DNA of 64,000 bases, from contig NC_079210.1 of NCBI RefSeq assembly GCF_026745355.1, positions 15,004,842-15,068,841 on the forward strand, in the 5' to 3' direction. The notes under the pieces were generated by a model that saw nothing but the letters and a program-made list of their open reading frames with translations, did no database searches and was not told where the DNA came from. Positions within the stretch are counted from its first letter, which is position 1, and the number at the start of each line of letters is the position of its first letter. Positions 45,439 through 55,944 of the stretch are shown here, piece by piece. This DNA is from Beta vulgaris subsp. vulgaris. Its lineage: Eukaryota > Streptophyta > Magnoliopsida > Caryophyllales > Amaranthaceae. The translations under genes and the position numbers were made by a program.

Positions 45439-47185
45439 GTGTAGTGATGGCAGATGAGAAATGCGTGATGCATCTGATGAGCCCCGATTACTGATGCAGC
45501 TGTACGAAGAAGAAAAGTAGGCCAAGAGGTCCTACAAAAGGGATACGTTCCAAACCCGGCATTCAGAGAGTTCTTGCTTGGGATGAGTGGATACGTCCGA
45601 TTGGGCGCTATGCTGTTGAGTACAAGATTTATTGTGGGGAAAGTAGAAGCAAAGTGTCTATCTTGTACGACACTTGGGATGATGTTCCAGAAGGCACGAA
45701 AAACACTTTGTGGGAAGATGCTAAAGTAAGTAACCTTATTTTTAATAAACTAATTGAGATTATGTTTATATTTAATCGTTATTATTAATTGTTTATTTTT
45801 GTATATTGAAGAGAGATTTGGAATAGAAGAAGATGTTTTGAAGAAACGAGATGTCTTGACTACATGTGATAAACGGTGGAGAGATTTCAAGTCAAGATTG
45901 GTGACCAGATGGATCACGAAAACGAGGAAGGGGCCTAACAATGATAGGCACCATACGTGATGTATCCTTTATCACCGAGAGATTGGGACCAGTTTGTACA
46001 AAAATGTAGCTCTAAGGAGTTCCAGGTATGTAATTATAATATGAAATTATATTTTCATTACGTTCTTTAATATTGACTAGTTACTAAATCCTATATTAGG
46101 CAAAAAGTGCAAAAGCAAGAATCTCTCAGGCTGCTAACAAGCATCCTCATTTTTTGGGCCAAAAATCATATGCGGAGATGATTCCCATTTGGCAAAGCAG
46201 AGGGTATATCCCTTCCGCTACAGCATCATCTGTTGACTCTCTACATCATCAGTGATTTCCTCCTTGCCGGATCGGACATTGCCTTGGCTTCTCGCGAGAT
46301 CGAAAAAAGATAAGGATGGAAATTTCTTCTTTCCTAATGAAGAAACACAAAGATAAAAGAGTCCATTGTAAGCATTGTTCAAATTTTATAACGTTTTGTT
46401 TCTCCTTACTTGTCTTCTACTAATCATATGACTTTTTTTAACTTGAACGCAGGATGATTGGAAAAAGAAAGAAGCTGAAGGAGAGTTTGTTCCAGGTCGG
46501 ATGGATGATGCTCTTTCACGTGCTTTGCAGAGGAAAGACCGACCTGGGCGTGTGCTTAACAGCTGGGCGTAGCATTGGGATTACATCTGTTTGGGGAGAC
46601 CTGATCGGAGCAGTACTGCTCGCAAGGGTAGGGCATGGATGATGAGGAGATTCAGGCATTGAGGCTAGAGTGAGTCAAAGAGTTAGAGAGCAGACTATGA
46701 AGAGTGAACTCGAAGATAGATCTATGGTTAAGAAAGGTTAATGGCTTATGCGACGCAGTTAGGTATTTCAGTACCGACTCCTTCCACTCCAGTCGTTCCT
46801 AGTAGCTGTCAATCGGGGGGCAATGATCCATTTGCGGACTTGCAGGTATATTGTCATTTTATATATGTTATAATTATTATATTATGCTTCTAAAACACTT
46901 AATTGATGTCATTCTTCTTTTATTGGATGTTAAGAGTCAAGTTCCATGTCGCTTGGCAATAGCGGATGTCTCATGACCGATCATTGTAGCTGAGGGTACC
47001 GTTCATCCATGACATGAGCCATCGTCACACGCTACGACGTGCCATAGAGTGAGTGTTGATGAGTTTTATGCGGATTACGCAGATGTTCCAGTTCCACTCT
47101 CTACTCCATTCATCACGAAACTCAGTCAAGCGAGGGTTCTGTCATAGAATGGCCAAAGAGTTGATACTTTTGTCTCGATAATCAG
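45439..47185 (+). pseudogene. Second CACTA gene, N-terminal part (Transposase_24-like), exons with frame breaks
   Basis: Exon-like pieces are separated by GT..AG gaps. A start is possible at 45447 (MADEKCVM), but it is soon stopped. 45520-45726 gives SKPGIQRVLAWDEWIRPIGR and VSILYDTWDDVPEG. After an intron, 45812-46025 gives DKRWRDFKSRLVTRWITKTR, then PLSPRDWDQFVQKCSSKEFQ one frame away. 46100-46254 gives AKSAKARISQAANKHPHFLG and MIPIWQSRGYIPSATASS. 46453-46845 gives DDWKKKEAEGEFVPGRMDDA, a helical stretch and GISVPTPSTPVVPSS. 46935-47185 is degraded but keeps VDEFYADYADVPVP in pieces. The pattern is that of the plant Ptta/En/Spm accessory protein family (Transposase_24). Its role in the family is not well defined; it may bind the subterminal repeats. 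Confidence 0.75.
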
Positions 47186-47322
47186 GTAACTTATGTTTAG
47201 TATTATGATTTAGTATATAATAAGAAATTAAATGTATATACTTAGAAATCTTGATTTATATAAATAACCAAATAATCTTTATTTTATATATAATATGAAT
47301 TAAAAAAAGTTGATTTGAATTA

Positions 47323-48144
47323 GGAACATATACCTAAAGAAGGTGCCAGAAGAAGAGAAAAAAACAGTATTGCTAATGATCCTTGCACCGATGAGTCTGC
47401 ACATAGGACATAGATCCATTGATTAGCCTGTCACTTGAGGATATGTCTGATGCGGTCAAGGAGATGCATCGTTTGTTTTGCCAAAAACCTGCAGATGAGC
47501 CTTTTCTATCGAAGTTAGTAGGGGTTCCTGCTTCAACTATCCTTCTGATGAGATGATCATTCTCTCCCGACAAGATGTTTTCCAACTTCTGACGGGAGAA
47601 TGGCTTAATGTATCCGTTTTGCAAGTATTTATATGTGAGATTTCTCAAACTCTAAACTAATCAAATTTGATATTTATTATTATTATTCGCATCTAACTAT
47701 AAATATTTGGAGTGTAGGCTTTTGTCAGATGATAGTGATGTGAATGGAGATTCAAATATTGGTTTCATGTGTCCTAGTATGATTTCGGCGACCATGCTAC
47801 ACCATGAACCAGTTGCCGATCAACTACATGCAAAGGACATTGAGAGCCAATCGAAATATGAAAACATCATGCTTCCATACATTGAAAAGTATGCTTTATT
47901 TTCCAACTTCCTACATTGAAAAGTATGCTTCCCTTTTATCTTTATATATGAACTTATCACATTTTGTTGCATGCTTTAGTCAACATTGGATTCTTCTCGT
48001 CCTTTCTCTAACAAAAAACGGTATATGTATTTGATTCGCTTAGGAGATCAGATAGATCCTTAGCTATCAAGGAACCGTGCATACGTAAGTTAATAATTCT
48101 TATAATACTTTATAACTGTAATTTTTTATTTCTTAAATAACTAG

Positions 48145-48193
<49 letters not shown>

Positions 48194-48649
48194 GCATATA
48201 CATCATTCCTGCTCCTTGAAGGTATCAAGGCAACAAAATTGTCTTGGACTTCTATGAAGGTAAAACTCTTATGGTTTTGTATTTGATATGCATTTTATAG
48301 TTCTATTTAATATTTCTTAATTTTTGATTCTAATATGTGTATTTCAATGTGGTGTAGTGTGCTCAACAAACGGGAGGAGATGAATGCGGCTATTTCGTTA
48401 TGAAATACATGTTTCAAATCGTCCGCTATCTCTATGAGTCAAATGATTTGAAGAAGGTATGTATATGTTGTAAATTGGTTACTTTACTTATATAATTTTA
48501 AAGTTTATTAACTAAGTTAACATATTTATAGGATTTTCCTAAAAGCGTTGAACCATACACCATAGAAGATATCAACGAAATCAAAGAAATTTTGCGCGAT
48601 TCTTTCAACATCTCGTGGGAGAAGAAAGGCCAAGTAGTGTTAGTGTAGT
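47323..48649 (+). pseudogene. Second CACTA gene, C-terminal part: Ulp1-like C48 cysteine protease
   Basis: Exons 47323-47640, about 47723-47890, about 47966-48083, 48357-48456 and 48533-48649 together show a Ulp1/C48 domain. An entry motif IILSRQDVFQLLTGEWLNVS is followed by the catalytic His in HWILLVLSLTKNG (codon 47984-47986), the Asp in VYVFDSLRRS (48033-48035) and the Cys in TGGDECGYFVMKYMFQIVRY (48385-48387). The last exon reads EPYTIEDINEIKEILRDSFN and stops at 48647-48649. His and Asp are in different frames, with an A-run between them at 48012-48018. A 19-base stretch is tandemly repeated at 47878 and 47912. Ulp1 enzymes remove SUMO; such domains are known passengers of plant DNA transposons. 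The intron at 48084-48356 holds a GTT microsatellite. Confidence 0.85.
48144..48193 (+). repeat. (GTT)n microsatellite
   Basis: About 16 perfect GTT units lie in an intron of the Ulp1-like gene. A simple repeat with no other significance visible. Confidence 0.95.
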
Positions 48650-48945
48650 AAGTGTAGTAGATGTACATAATTGTTTATTATTGCAACTTTGGTTGAGTAT
48701 GCAACATTGGTATGGCATTGGTTGCTTGCTTGGGATTATTTGAGATGTATTGAAACAGGTTTTGATATATTATATATATTATTTCCCAACGATTTCTTGG
48801 GTTATCCATATTACAAAGGAGACTCTGCCGAATTTTCCCCTCACAATTATTAATATGAATGTTTGTTTAGTTTTGAATCATCGAAATTTAGTAATATGTA
48901 AACAAACCAACAGAAAATCTGAAAAAACGAAAAAAAAAAAATTAT
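48650..48945 (+). other. 3' flank of the CACTA gene
   Basis: An AT-rich stretch between the Ulp1-like stop codon and the right subterminal repeats. It probably contains the transcript 3' end. A run of A lies at about 48926-48940. No gene is seen; the 60- and 117-codon frames crossing it have no recognisable content. Confidence 0.5.
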
Positions 48946-49392
48946 GGCCATTTGCGTCGCACATGGCAAGATGTGCGATGCAAATTACTCACAATGTGCG
49001 TCGCACATTGCACAATGTGCGTCGCACATTAGTAATGTGCGTCGCACCCTGGCAATGTGCGACGCACATTGCCCTTCCCCTGCTGCCCATGCCAGCATGG
49101 TAAGGCCAATGTGCGTCGCACCCTGGCAATGGGCGACGCACATTGCCGTTCCCTTGCTGGCATGGGGCAGCAGCGCAATGTGCGTCGCATGTTGCCTGGG
49201 TGCGACGCACATTGCCCTCCCATGCTGGCATGGGAAGCAGGGCAATGTGCGTCGAACCGTATGAAGGTGCGATGCAAATAGCTTGTTTAACTGCGTCGTT
49301 TCCCGTACGACGCAGATCGTTTCCTAGTCATTTGCTTCGAGGGATTTGGCGTCGCACCTGGGTCCGACGCAAATAGGCGCCTCGCATCCGAC
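48946..49392. repeat. Right subterminal repeats of the CACTA element, truncated end
   Basis: About 17 copies of the GCGTCGC/GCGACGC motif in both orientations, denser than at the left end, within larger palindromes. CCATGC-CA-GCATGG near 49087-49100 and CCATGC-TG-GCATGG near 49213-49226 are additional dyads. The last motif, CCGACGCAAAG at 49382-49392, corresponds to the innermost part of the left end, so roughly 20 terminal bases are missing. Six overlapping Cys-, Arg-, His-rich frames (48944-49376) are repeat artefacts. Confidence 0.88.
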
Positions 49393-52300
49393 GCAAAGTC
49401 CAATTTTTCGGGTCTGTTTCCAGCTCTACTTGGGCCGAAATTGTAATTTGGGCCTAGATCCTAGCTCGGACATCATAATTGAGCGATTCCAAAGCATGAC
49501 ATGTTTTTTTTTTAACAATTCTAAGGGGTTCGTGAGGTCAGAACCTGAATTCCTTGCAGTCAGATTTTTTGTGTCTGTTCACTACTCATCTGTGGCCAAA
49601 ATCGTAATTTGTGCCTAACTCCAACCTCGGACATCAGAATTGAGCAATTCAAAAGCCTGAATTGGTTTTTTTACCATTTCTAAGGGGTTCGTGAGCTAGG
49701 AAGCTGAATTTATTGAAGTCCGATTTTTCGTGTCTGTTTCCTGCTCATCTTGGCCCAACATCGTAATTATGGCCTAACTCCTACCTCAGACATCAAAATT
49801 GAGCGATTCCAAAGCCTGACATGTTTTCTTCCCATTTCCAAGGGGTTCGTGAGCTCTGAATCTGAATATGTTAAAGTCCGATTTTTCATGTCTGTTTCCT
49901 ACTTATCTTGGCCCAACATCGTAATTTGGGCCTAACTCCTATCTCGGACATTAGAATTGAGGGGATTCTAAAGCCTGACATGTTTTTTTTCCCATTTCTA
50001 AGGGGTTCGTTAGCTCAGAATCTGAATTCGTTGAAGTCTAACTTTTCGAGTCTGTTTCCTGCTCATCTTGGCCCAACATCGTAATTATGGCCTAACTCCT
50101 ATCTCAGACATCAGAATTGAGCGATTCCAAAGCCTGACATGTTTTTTTCCCATTTCTAAGGGGTTCGTGAGCTCAGAAGTTGAATTCCTTGCAGTCGGAT
50201 TTTTTGCGTCTGTTTACAGCTCATCTGTGCCCAAAATCGTAATTTGGGCCAAACTCCTAGCTTTAACATCAGAATTGAACGATTCCAAAGATTGACATGA
50301 TTTTTTTATCAATTGTAAGGGGTTCGTGAGCTCAGATGTTGAATTCATTGAAGTCCGATTTTTCGCGTCTATTTCTTGCTCAAATGGAACTAGAATCGTA
50401 ATTTGGGCCTAACTTTAAGCTCAAACATAAGAATTGAGCAATTCCAAAGCCTGACATGTTTTTTTTTTACAATTTATAAGGGGTTCGTGAGCTCAATAGC
50501 TGAATTCCTTGCAGCCTAATTTTTCGCGTCTGTGTGCTTCTTATCAGAGCCCAAAATCGTAATTTGGGCCTAACTTCTAGCTCAGACATAAGAATTGAGA
50601 GATTCAAAAGCCCGAATTATTTTTTTTTACAATTTTTAAGGGGTTCGTGAGGTCAGATGCTGAATTTGTTGAATTCCGATTTTTCGCGTCTGTTTCTTGC
50701 TAATCTTGGCCCAAAATCGTAATTTTGGCCTAACTCCTAGCTCGGACATCATAATTGAGTGATTCCAAAGCCTGACATGTTTTTTTTGTCATTTCTAAGG
50801 GGTTCGTGAGTTCAGGACATGAATTCCTTGCAGTCAGATTTTTTGTGTCTCTTTACTACTCATCTATGCCCAAAATCGTACTTTGGGCCTAACTCCTAAC
50901 TCGGACTTCAGAATTGAGCGATTCAAAAGCCTAAATTAGTTTTTTTACCATTTCTAAGGTGTTCGTGAGCTCAGAAGCTGAATTCGTTGCAGTTCGATTT
51001 TTCGTGTCTGTTTCCTGCTCATCTTGGCCCAACATCGTAATTTCGACCTAACTCCTATCTCGGACATCATAATTGAGCGATTCCAAAGGCTGACATGTTT
51101 TTTTTATCATTGCTAAGGGGTTCGTGAGGTCAGAAGCTGAATTCCCTGCAGCCCAATTTTTCGCGTCTTTGTCCTTCTCATCTTGGCTCAAAATTTTAAT
51201 TTGGGACTAATCTTAGCTCATACCTCAAAATTGAGCGATTCAAAAGCCTGAAATGTTTTTTTTTTCCATTTTTTAAGGGTTCGTGTGCTGAGAAACTAAA
51301 TTCGTGGAAGTCTGATTTTTCGTGTCTGTTTCATGCTCATCTTGGCCCAACATCGTAATTTCGACATAACTCCTACATCAGACATGAGAATTGACGGATT
51401 CCAAAGGCTGAAATGTTTTTTTTACCATTTCTTAGGGGTTCGTGTGCTCAGAAGATGAATTCCTTGCAGCCCAATTTTTCGCGCCTGTGTCCTTCTCAGC
51501 TTGGCTCAAAATTGGAATTTGGGACTAACTCCTAGCTCGGACCTCAAAATTGAGCGATTCAAAAGACTGAAATATTTTTTTTTACCATTTCTAAGGGTTC
51601 GTGACCTGAGAAGATAAATTCGTTGAAGTCCGATTTTTCGCGTCTGTTTCTTGCTCATCTTGGCCCAAAATCGTAATTTGGGCTTAACTCTTAGGTCGGA
51701 TATCAAAATTGAGCGATTCAAAAGCGTGAATGGTTTTTTTACCATTTCAAAGGGTTTCGTGAGCTCAGAATCTAAATTCGTTGAAGTCCGATTTTTCGTG
51801 TATGTTTCCTGCTCATCTTGGCCCAAAATCGTAATTTGGGCCTAGCTACTAGCTCAGACATCATAATTGAGCGATTCAAAAGCCTGACATGTTTTTTTTT
51901 AATTTCTAAGGGGTTGGTGTGCCTAGAACCTGAATTCATTGAAGTCTGATTTTTTGTGTCTGTTTACTACTCATCTGTGCCCAAAATCGTAATTTCGGCC
52001 AAAATCTAGCTCGGACATCAGAATTGAGATATTCAAAAGCCTGAATTTTTATTTTTTTTAACAATTTCTAAGGGTTTCGTGAGCTCAGAATCTGAATTTG
52101 TTGATGTCCGATTTTCTTGTCGTTTTCTTGCTCATCTTGGCCCAAAATCGTAATTTGGGCCTAGCTCCTAGCTCGGATATCATAATTGAGCGATTCCGAA
52201 GCCTGACATGTTTATTTTTACCATTTCTAAGGGGTTCGTGAGCTCAGAACATGAATTCCTTGCAGTTAGATTTTTTGTGTCTGTTTCCTACTCATCTATG

Positions 52301-53954
52301 CCCAAAATAGTAATTTCGGCCTAACTCCTAGCTCGGACTTCAGAATTGAGCGATTCAAAAGCTTGAATTGGTTTTTTCCATTTCTAAGGGGTTCGTGAGC
52401 TCAGAAGCTGAATTCTTTGAAGTCCGATTTTTCGTGTCTGTTTCATGCTCATCTGGCCCAACATCGTAATTTCGACCTAACTCATATCTCAGACATCAGA
52501 ATTGAGCGATTCCAAAGGCTGACATGTTTTTTTTACCATTTTTAAGGGGTTCGTGAGCTCAGAATCTGAATTCCTAGCAGCACAATTTTTCGCGTCTGTG
52601 TCCTTCTCATCTTGGCTCAAAATTGTAATATGGGACTAACTCCTAGCTCGGACCTCAAAATTGAGCTATTCAAAAGCCTGAAATGTTTTTTTTTTTTTAC
52701 CATTTCTAAGGGGTTCGTGAGCTGAGAAGCTAAATTCATTGAAGTCCGATTTTTCTCGTCCGTTAGTTGCTCAGCTTGGCCTAAAATCGTAATTTGCGCC
52801 TAACTCTTATCTCGGACATCAGAATTGAATGATTCAAAAACCTGAATTGTTTTTTTTACCATTTCTAATGGGTTCGTGAGCTCCGAATCTGAATTCGTTG
52901 AAGTCAGATTTTTCGTGTCTGTTTCCTGCTTATTTTGGCCCAACATCGTAATTTGGACCTAACTCCTATCTTGGACTTCAAAATTGAGCGATTCAAAAGC
53001 CTTACATGTTTTTTTTCGTATTTCTAAGGGGTTCGTGAGCTTTGAAGTTGAATTCGTTGAAGTACGATTTTTCGTATCTGTTGCATGCTCATCTTGGCGC
53101 AACATCGTAATTTCGACCTAACTCCTATCTCGGACATCAGAATTGAGCGATTCCAAAGCCTGACATGCTTTTTGACCATTTGTAAGGGGTTCATGAGCTC
53201 AGAAGCTGAATTCCTTGCAGCCCAATTTTTCGCGTCTGTGTCCTTCTCATCTTGACTCAAAATTGTAATTTGGCACTAACTCCTAGCTCGGACCTCAAAA
53301 TTGAGCGATTCAAAAGCCCGAAATTTTTTTTTTTACCATTTGTAAAGGATTCGTGAGCTGAGAAGCTAAATTCGTTGAAGTTCGATTTTTCGCGTCCGTT
53401 CTTGCTTATCTTGGCCCAAAATCGTAATTTGGGCCTAGCTCCTAGCTCGGACATCAAGATTTAGCGATTTCGAAGCCTGACATGTTTTTTTTTTACCATT
53501 TCTAAGGGGTTTGTGAGCTCAGAACATGAATTCCTTGCAGTCAGATTTTTTGTGTCTGCTTACTACTCATCTATGCCCAAAATAGTAATTTGGGCCTAAC
53601 TCCTATCTCGGACTTCAGAATTGAGAGATTCAAAAGCCTGACTAAGTTTTTACCATTTTTAAGGGGTTCATGAGCTCAGAAGCTGAATTCGTTGAAGTCC
53701 GATTTTTCTTGTTTGTTTTATGGTCATCTTGGCCCAACATCGTAATTTCGACCTAACTCCTATCTCGGACATCAGAATTGAGCGATTCCAAAGGCTGACT
53801 TCTTTTTGTACCATTTCTAAGGGGTTCATGAGCTCAGAAGTTGAATTCCTAGCAGCTCAATTTTTCGCGTCTGTGTTCTTCTCATCTTGGCTCAAAATTG
53901 TAATTTGGGACAAACTCCTAACTCGGACCTCAAAATTGAGCTATTCAAAAGCCT

Positions 53955-55865
53955 GAAATATTATTTTTTACCATTTCAAAGGGTTTCGTGAGCTCAGAAT
54001 CTGAATTCGTTGAAGTCCGATTTTTCGTGTCTGTTTCCTGCTCATCTTGGCCCAAAATCGTAATTTGGGCCTAACAACTAGCTCGGACATCATAATTGAG
54101 CGATTCAAAAGCCTGACATGTTTTTTTAAAAATTCTAAGGGGTTCGTGTGCTTAGAACTTGAATTCATTGAAGTCTGATTTTTTGTGTCTGTTTTACTAT
54201 CATCTGTGCCCAAAATCGTAATATCGGCCTAACTTCTAGCTCGGACATCAGAATTGAGATATTCGAAAGCCTGAATTATTTTTTTTTTCAATTTCTAAGG
54301 GGTTCGTGAGCTCAGAATCCGAATTTGTTGAAGTCCGATTTTCGTGTCCGTTTCTTGCTCATCCTGGCCGAAAATCGTAATTTGGGCCTAACTCCTATCT
54401 TGGACATCAGAATTGAGCGATTCCAAACGCTGACATGTTTTTTTATCATTTCTAAAAGGTTCGTGAGATCAGAAGCTGAATTCCTTGCAGCCCAATTTTT
54501 TGCGTCTTTGTCCTTCTCATCTTGGCTCAAAATTTTAATTTGGAACTAACTCCTTGCTCGAACCTCAAAATTGAGCGATTTAAAAACCTGAAATTTTGTT
54601 TTTTTACCATCTCTAAGGGGTTCGTGTGCTGAGAAGCTAAATTCGTTGAAGTCCGATTTTTCGTGTCTGTTTTATGCTCATCTTGGCCCAACATCGTAAT
54701 TTCGACCTAACTCCTACCTCGGACAAGAGATTTGAGGGATTCCAAAGGCTGAAATGTTTTTTTTTACCATTTCTTAGGGGTTCGTGTGCTCAGAAGCTGA
54801 ATTCCTTGCAGCCCAATTTTTCGCGCCTGTGTCCTTCTCATCTTGGCTCAAATTGTAATTTGGGACTAACTCCTAGCTCGGACCTCAAAATTGAGCGATT
54901 CAAAAGCCTGAAATATTATTTTTTACCATTTCAAAGGGTTTAGTGAGCTCAGAATCTGAATTCGTTGAAGTCCGATTTTTCGTGTCTGTTTCCTGCTCAT
55001 CTTGGCCCAAAATCGTAATTTGGGCCTAAGTACTAGCTCGGACATCATAATTGAGCGATTCAAAAGCCTGACATGTTTTTTTAAAGATTTCTAAGGGGTT
55101 GGTGTGCTTAGAACTTGAATTCATTGAAGTCTGATTTTTTGTGTCTGTTACTACTCATCTGTGCCCAAAATCGTAATTTCGGCCTAACTTCTAGCTCGGA
55201 CATCAGAATTGAGATATTCGAAAGCCTGAATTATTATTTTTTTACAATTTCTAAGGGGTTCGTGAGCTCAGAATCTGAATTTGTTGAAGTCCGATTTTCG
55301 TGTCCGTTTCTTGCTCATCCTGGCCCAAAATCGTAATTTGGGCCTAACTCCTATCTCGGACATCAGAATTGAGCGATTCCAAAGGCTGACATGTTTTTTT
55401 ATCATTTCTACGGGGTTCGTGAGATCAGAAGCTGAATTCCTTGCAGCCCAATTTTTTGCGTCTTTGTCCTTCTCATCTTGGCTCAAAATTTTAATTTGGG
55501 ACTAACTCCTAGCTCGAACCTCAAAATTGAGCGTTTCAAAAACCTGAAATGTTATTTTTTTACCATTTCTAAGGGGTTCGTGTGCTGAGAAGCTAAATTC
55601 GTTGAAGTCCGATTTTTCGTGTCTGTTTTATGCTCATCTTGGCCCAACATCGTAATTTCGACCTAACTCCTACCTCGGAGAAGAGATTTGAGGGATTCCA
55701 AAGGCTGAAATGTTTTTTTTACCATTTCTTAGGGGTTCGTGTGCATAGAAGCTTAATTCCTTGCAGCCCAATTTTTCGCGCCTATGTCCTTCTCATCTTG
55801 GCTCAAAATTGTAATTTGGGACTAACTCCTAGCTCGGACCTCAAAATTGAGCGATTCAAAAGCCT
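53955..55865 (+). repeat. Satellite 6-monomer higher-order repeat, 0.955-kb period
   Basis: The start marker CCATTTCAAAGGGTTT occurs near 53975, 54929 and 55885, that is 955-956 bases apart, or six monomers. Two near-identical copies are present (frames at 54325 and 55281 correspond codon by codon for most of their length), plus the beginning of a third that then changes to other monomers. Diagnostic monomers include GAATTGAGATATTCGAAAGC and CATCCTGGCC. Confidence 0.85.
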
Positions 55866-55944
55866 GAAATATTTTTTTTTACCATTTCAAAGGGTTTAGT
55901 GAGCTCAGAATCTGAATTTGTTGAATTCCGATTTTTCGTGTCTG

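Larger units (their letters stand above)
40273..49392 (+). mobile_element. CACTA (En/Spm-like) DNA transposon, 3' terminus lost
   Basis: The 9.1-kb element interrupts the satellite. The left end reads CAATAGTAGAAAAAGC, a one-base variant of the usual CACTA-type terminus. Both ends carry many GCGTCGC/GCGACGC subterminal repeats. Inside are a Transposase_21-type pseudogene and a second gene with Transposase_24-like and Ulp1-like parts, both with intron-like gaps. The right end stops at GACGCAAAG and goes straight into satellite, without the matching terminal inverted repeat. Both flanks belong to the same monomer type, supporting a single insertion followed by a small deletion at the right junction. 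Confidence 0.92.

Noticed and set aside
48944..49376. Overlapping Cys/Arg/His/Ala-rich frames on both strands at the CACTA right end (and 40256-40552 at the left)
   Set aside because: They are translations of the palindromic GCGTCGC subterminal repeats in every frame.
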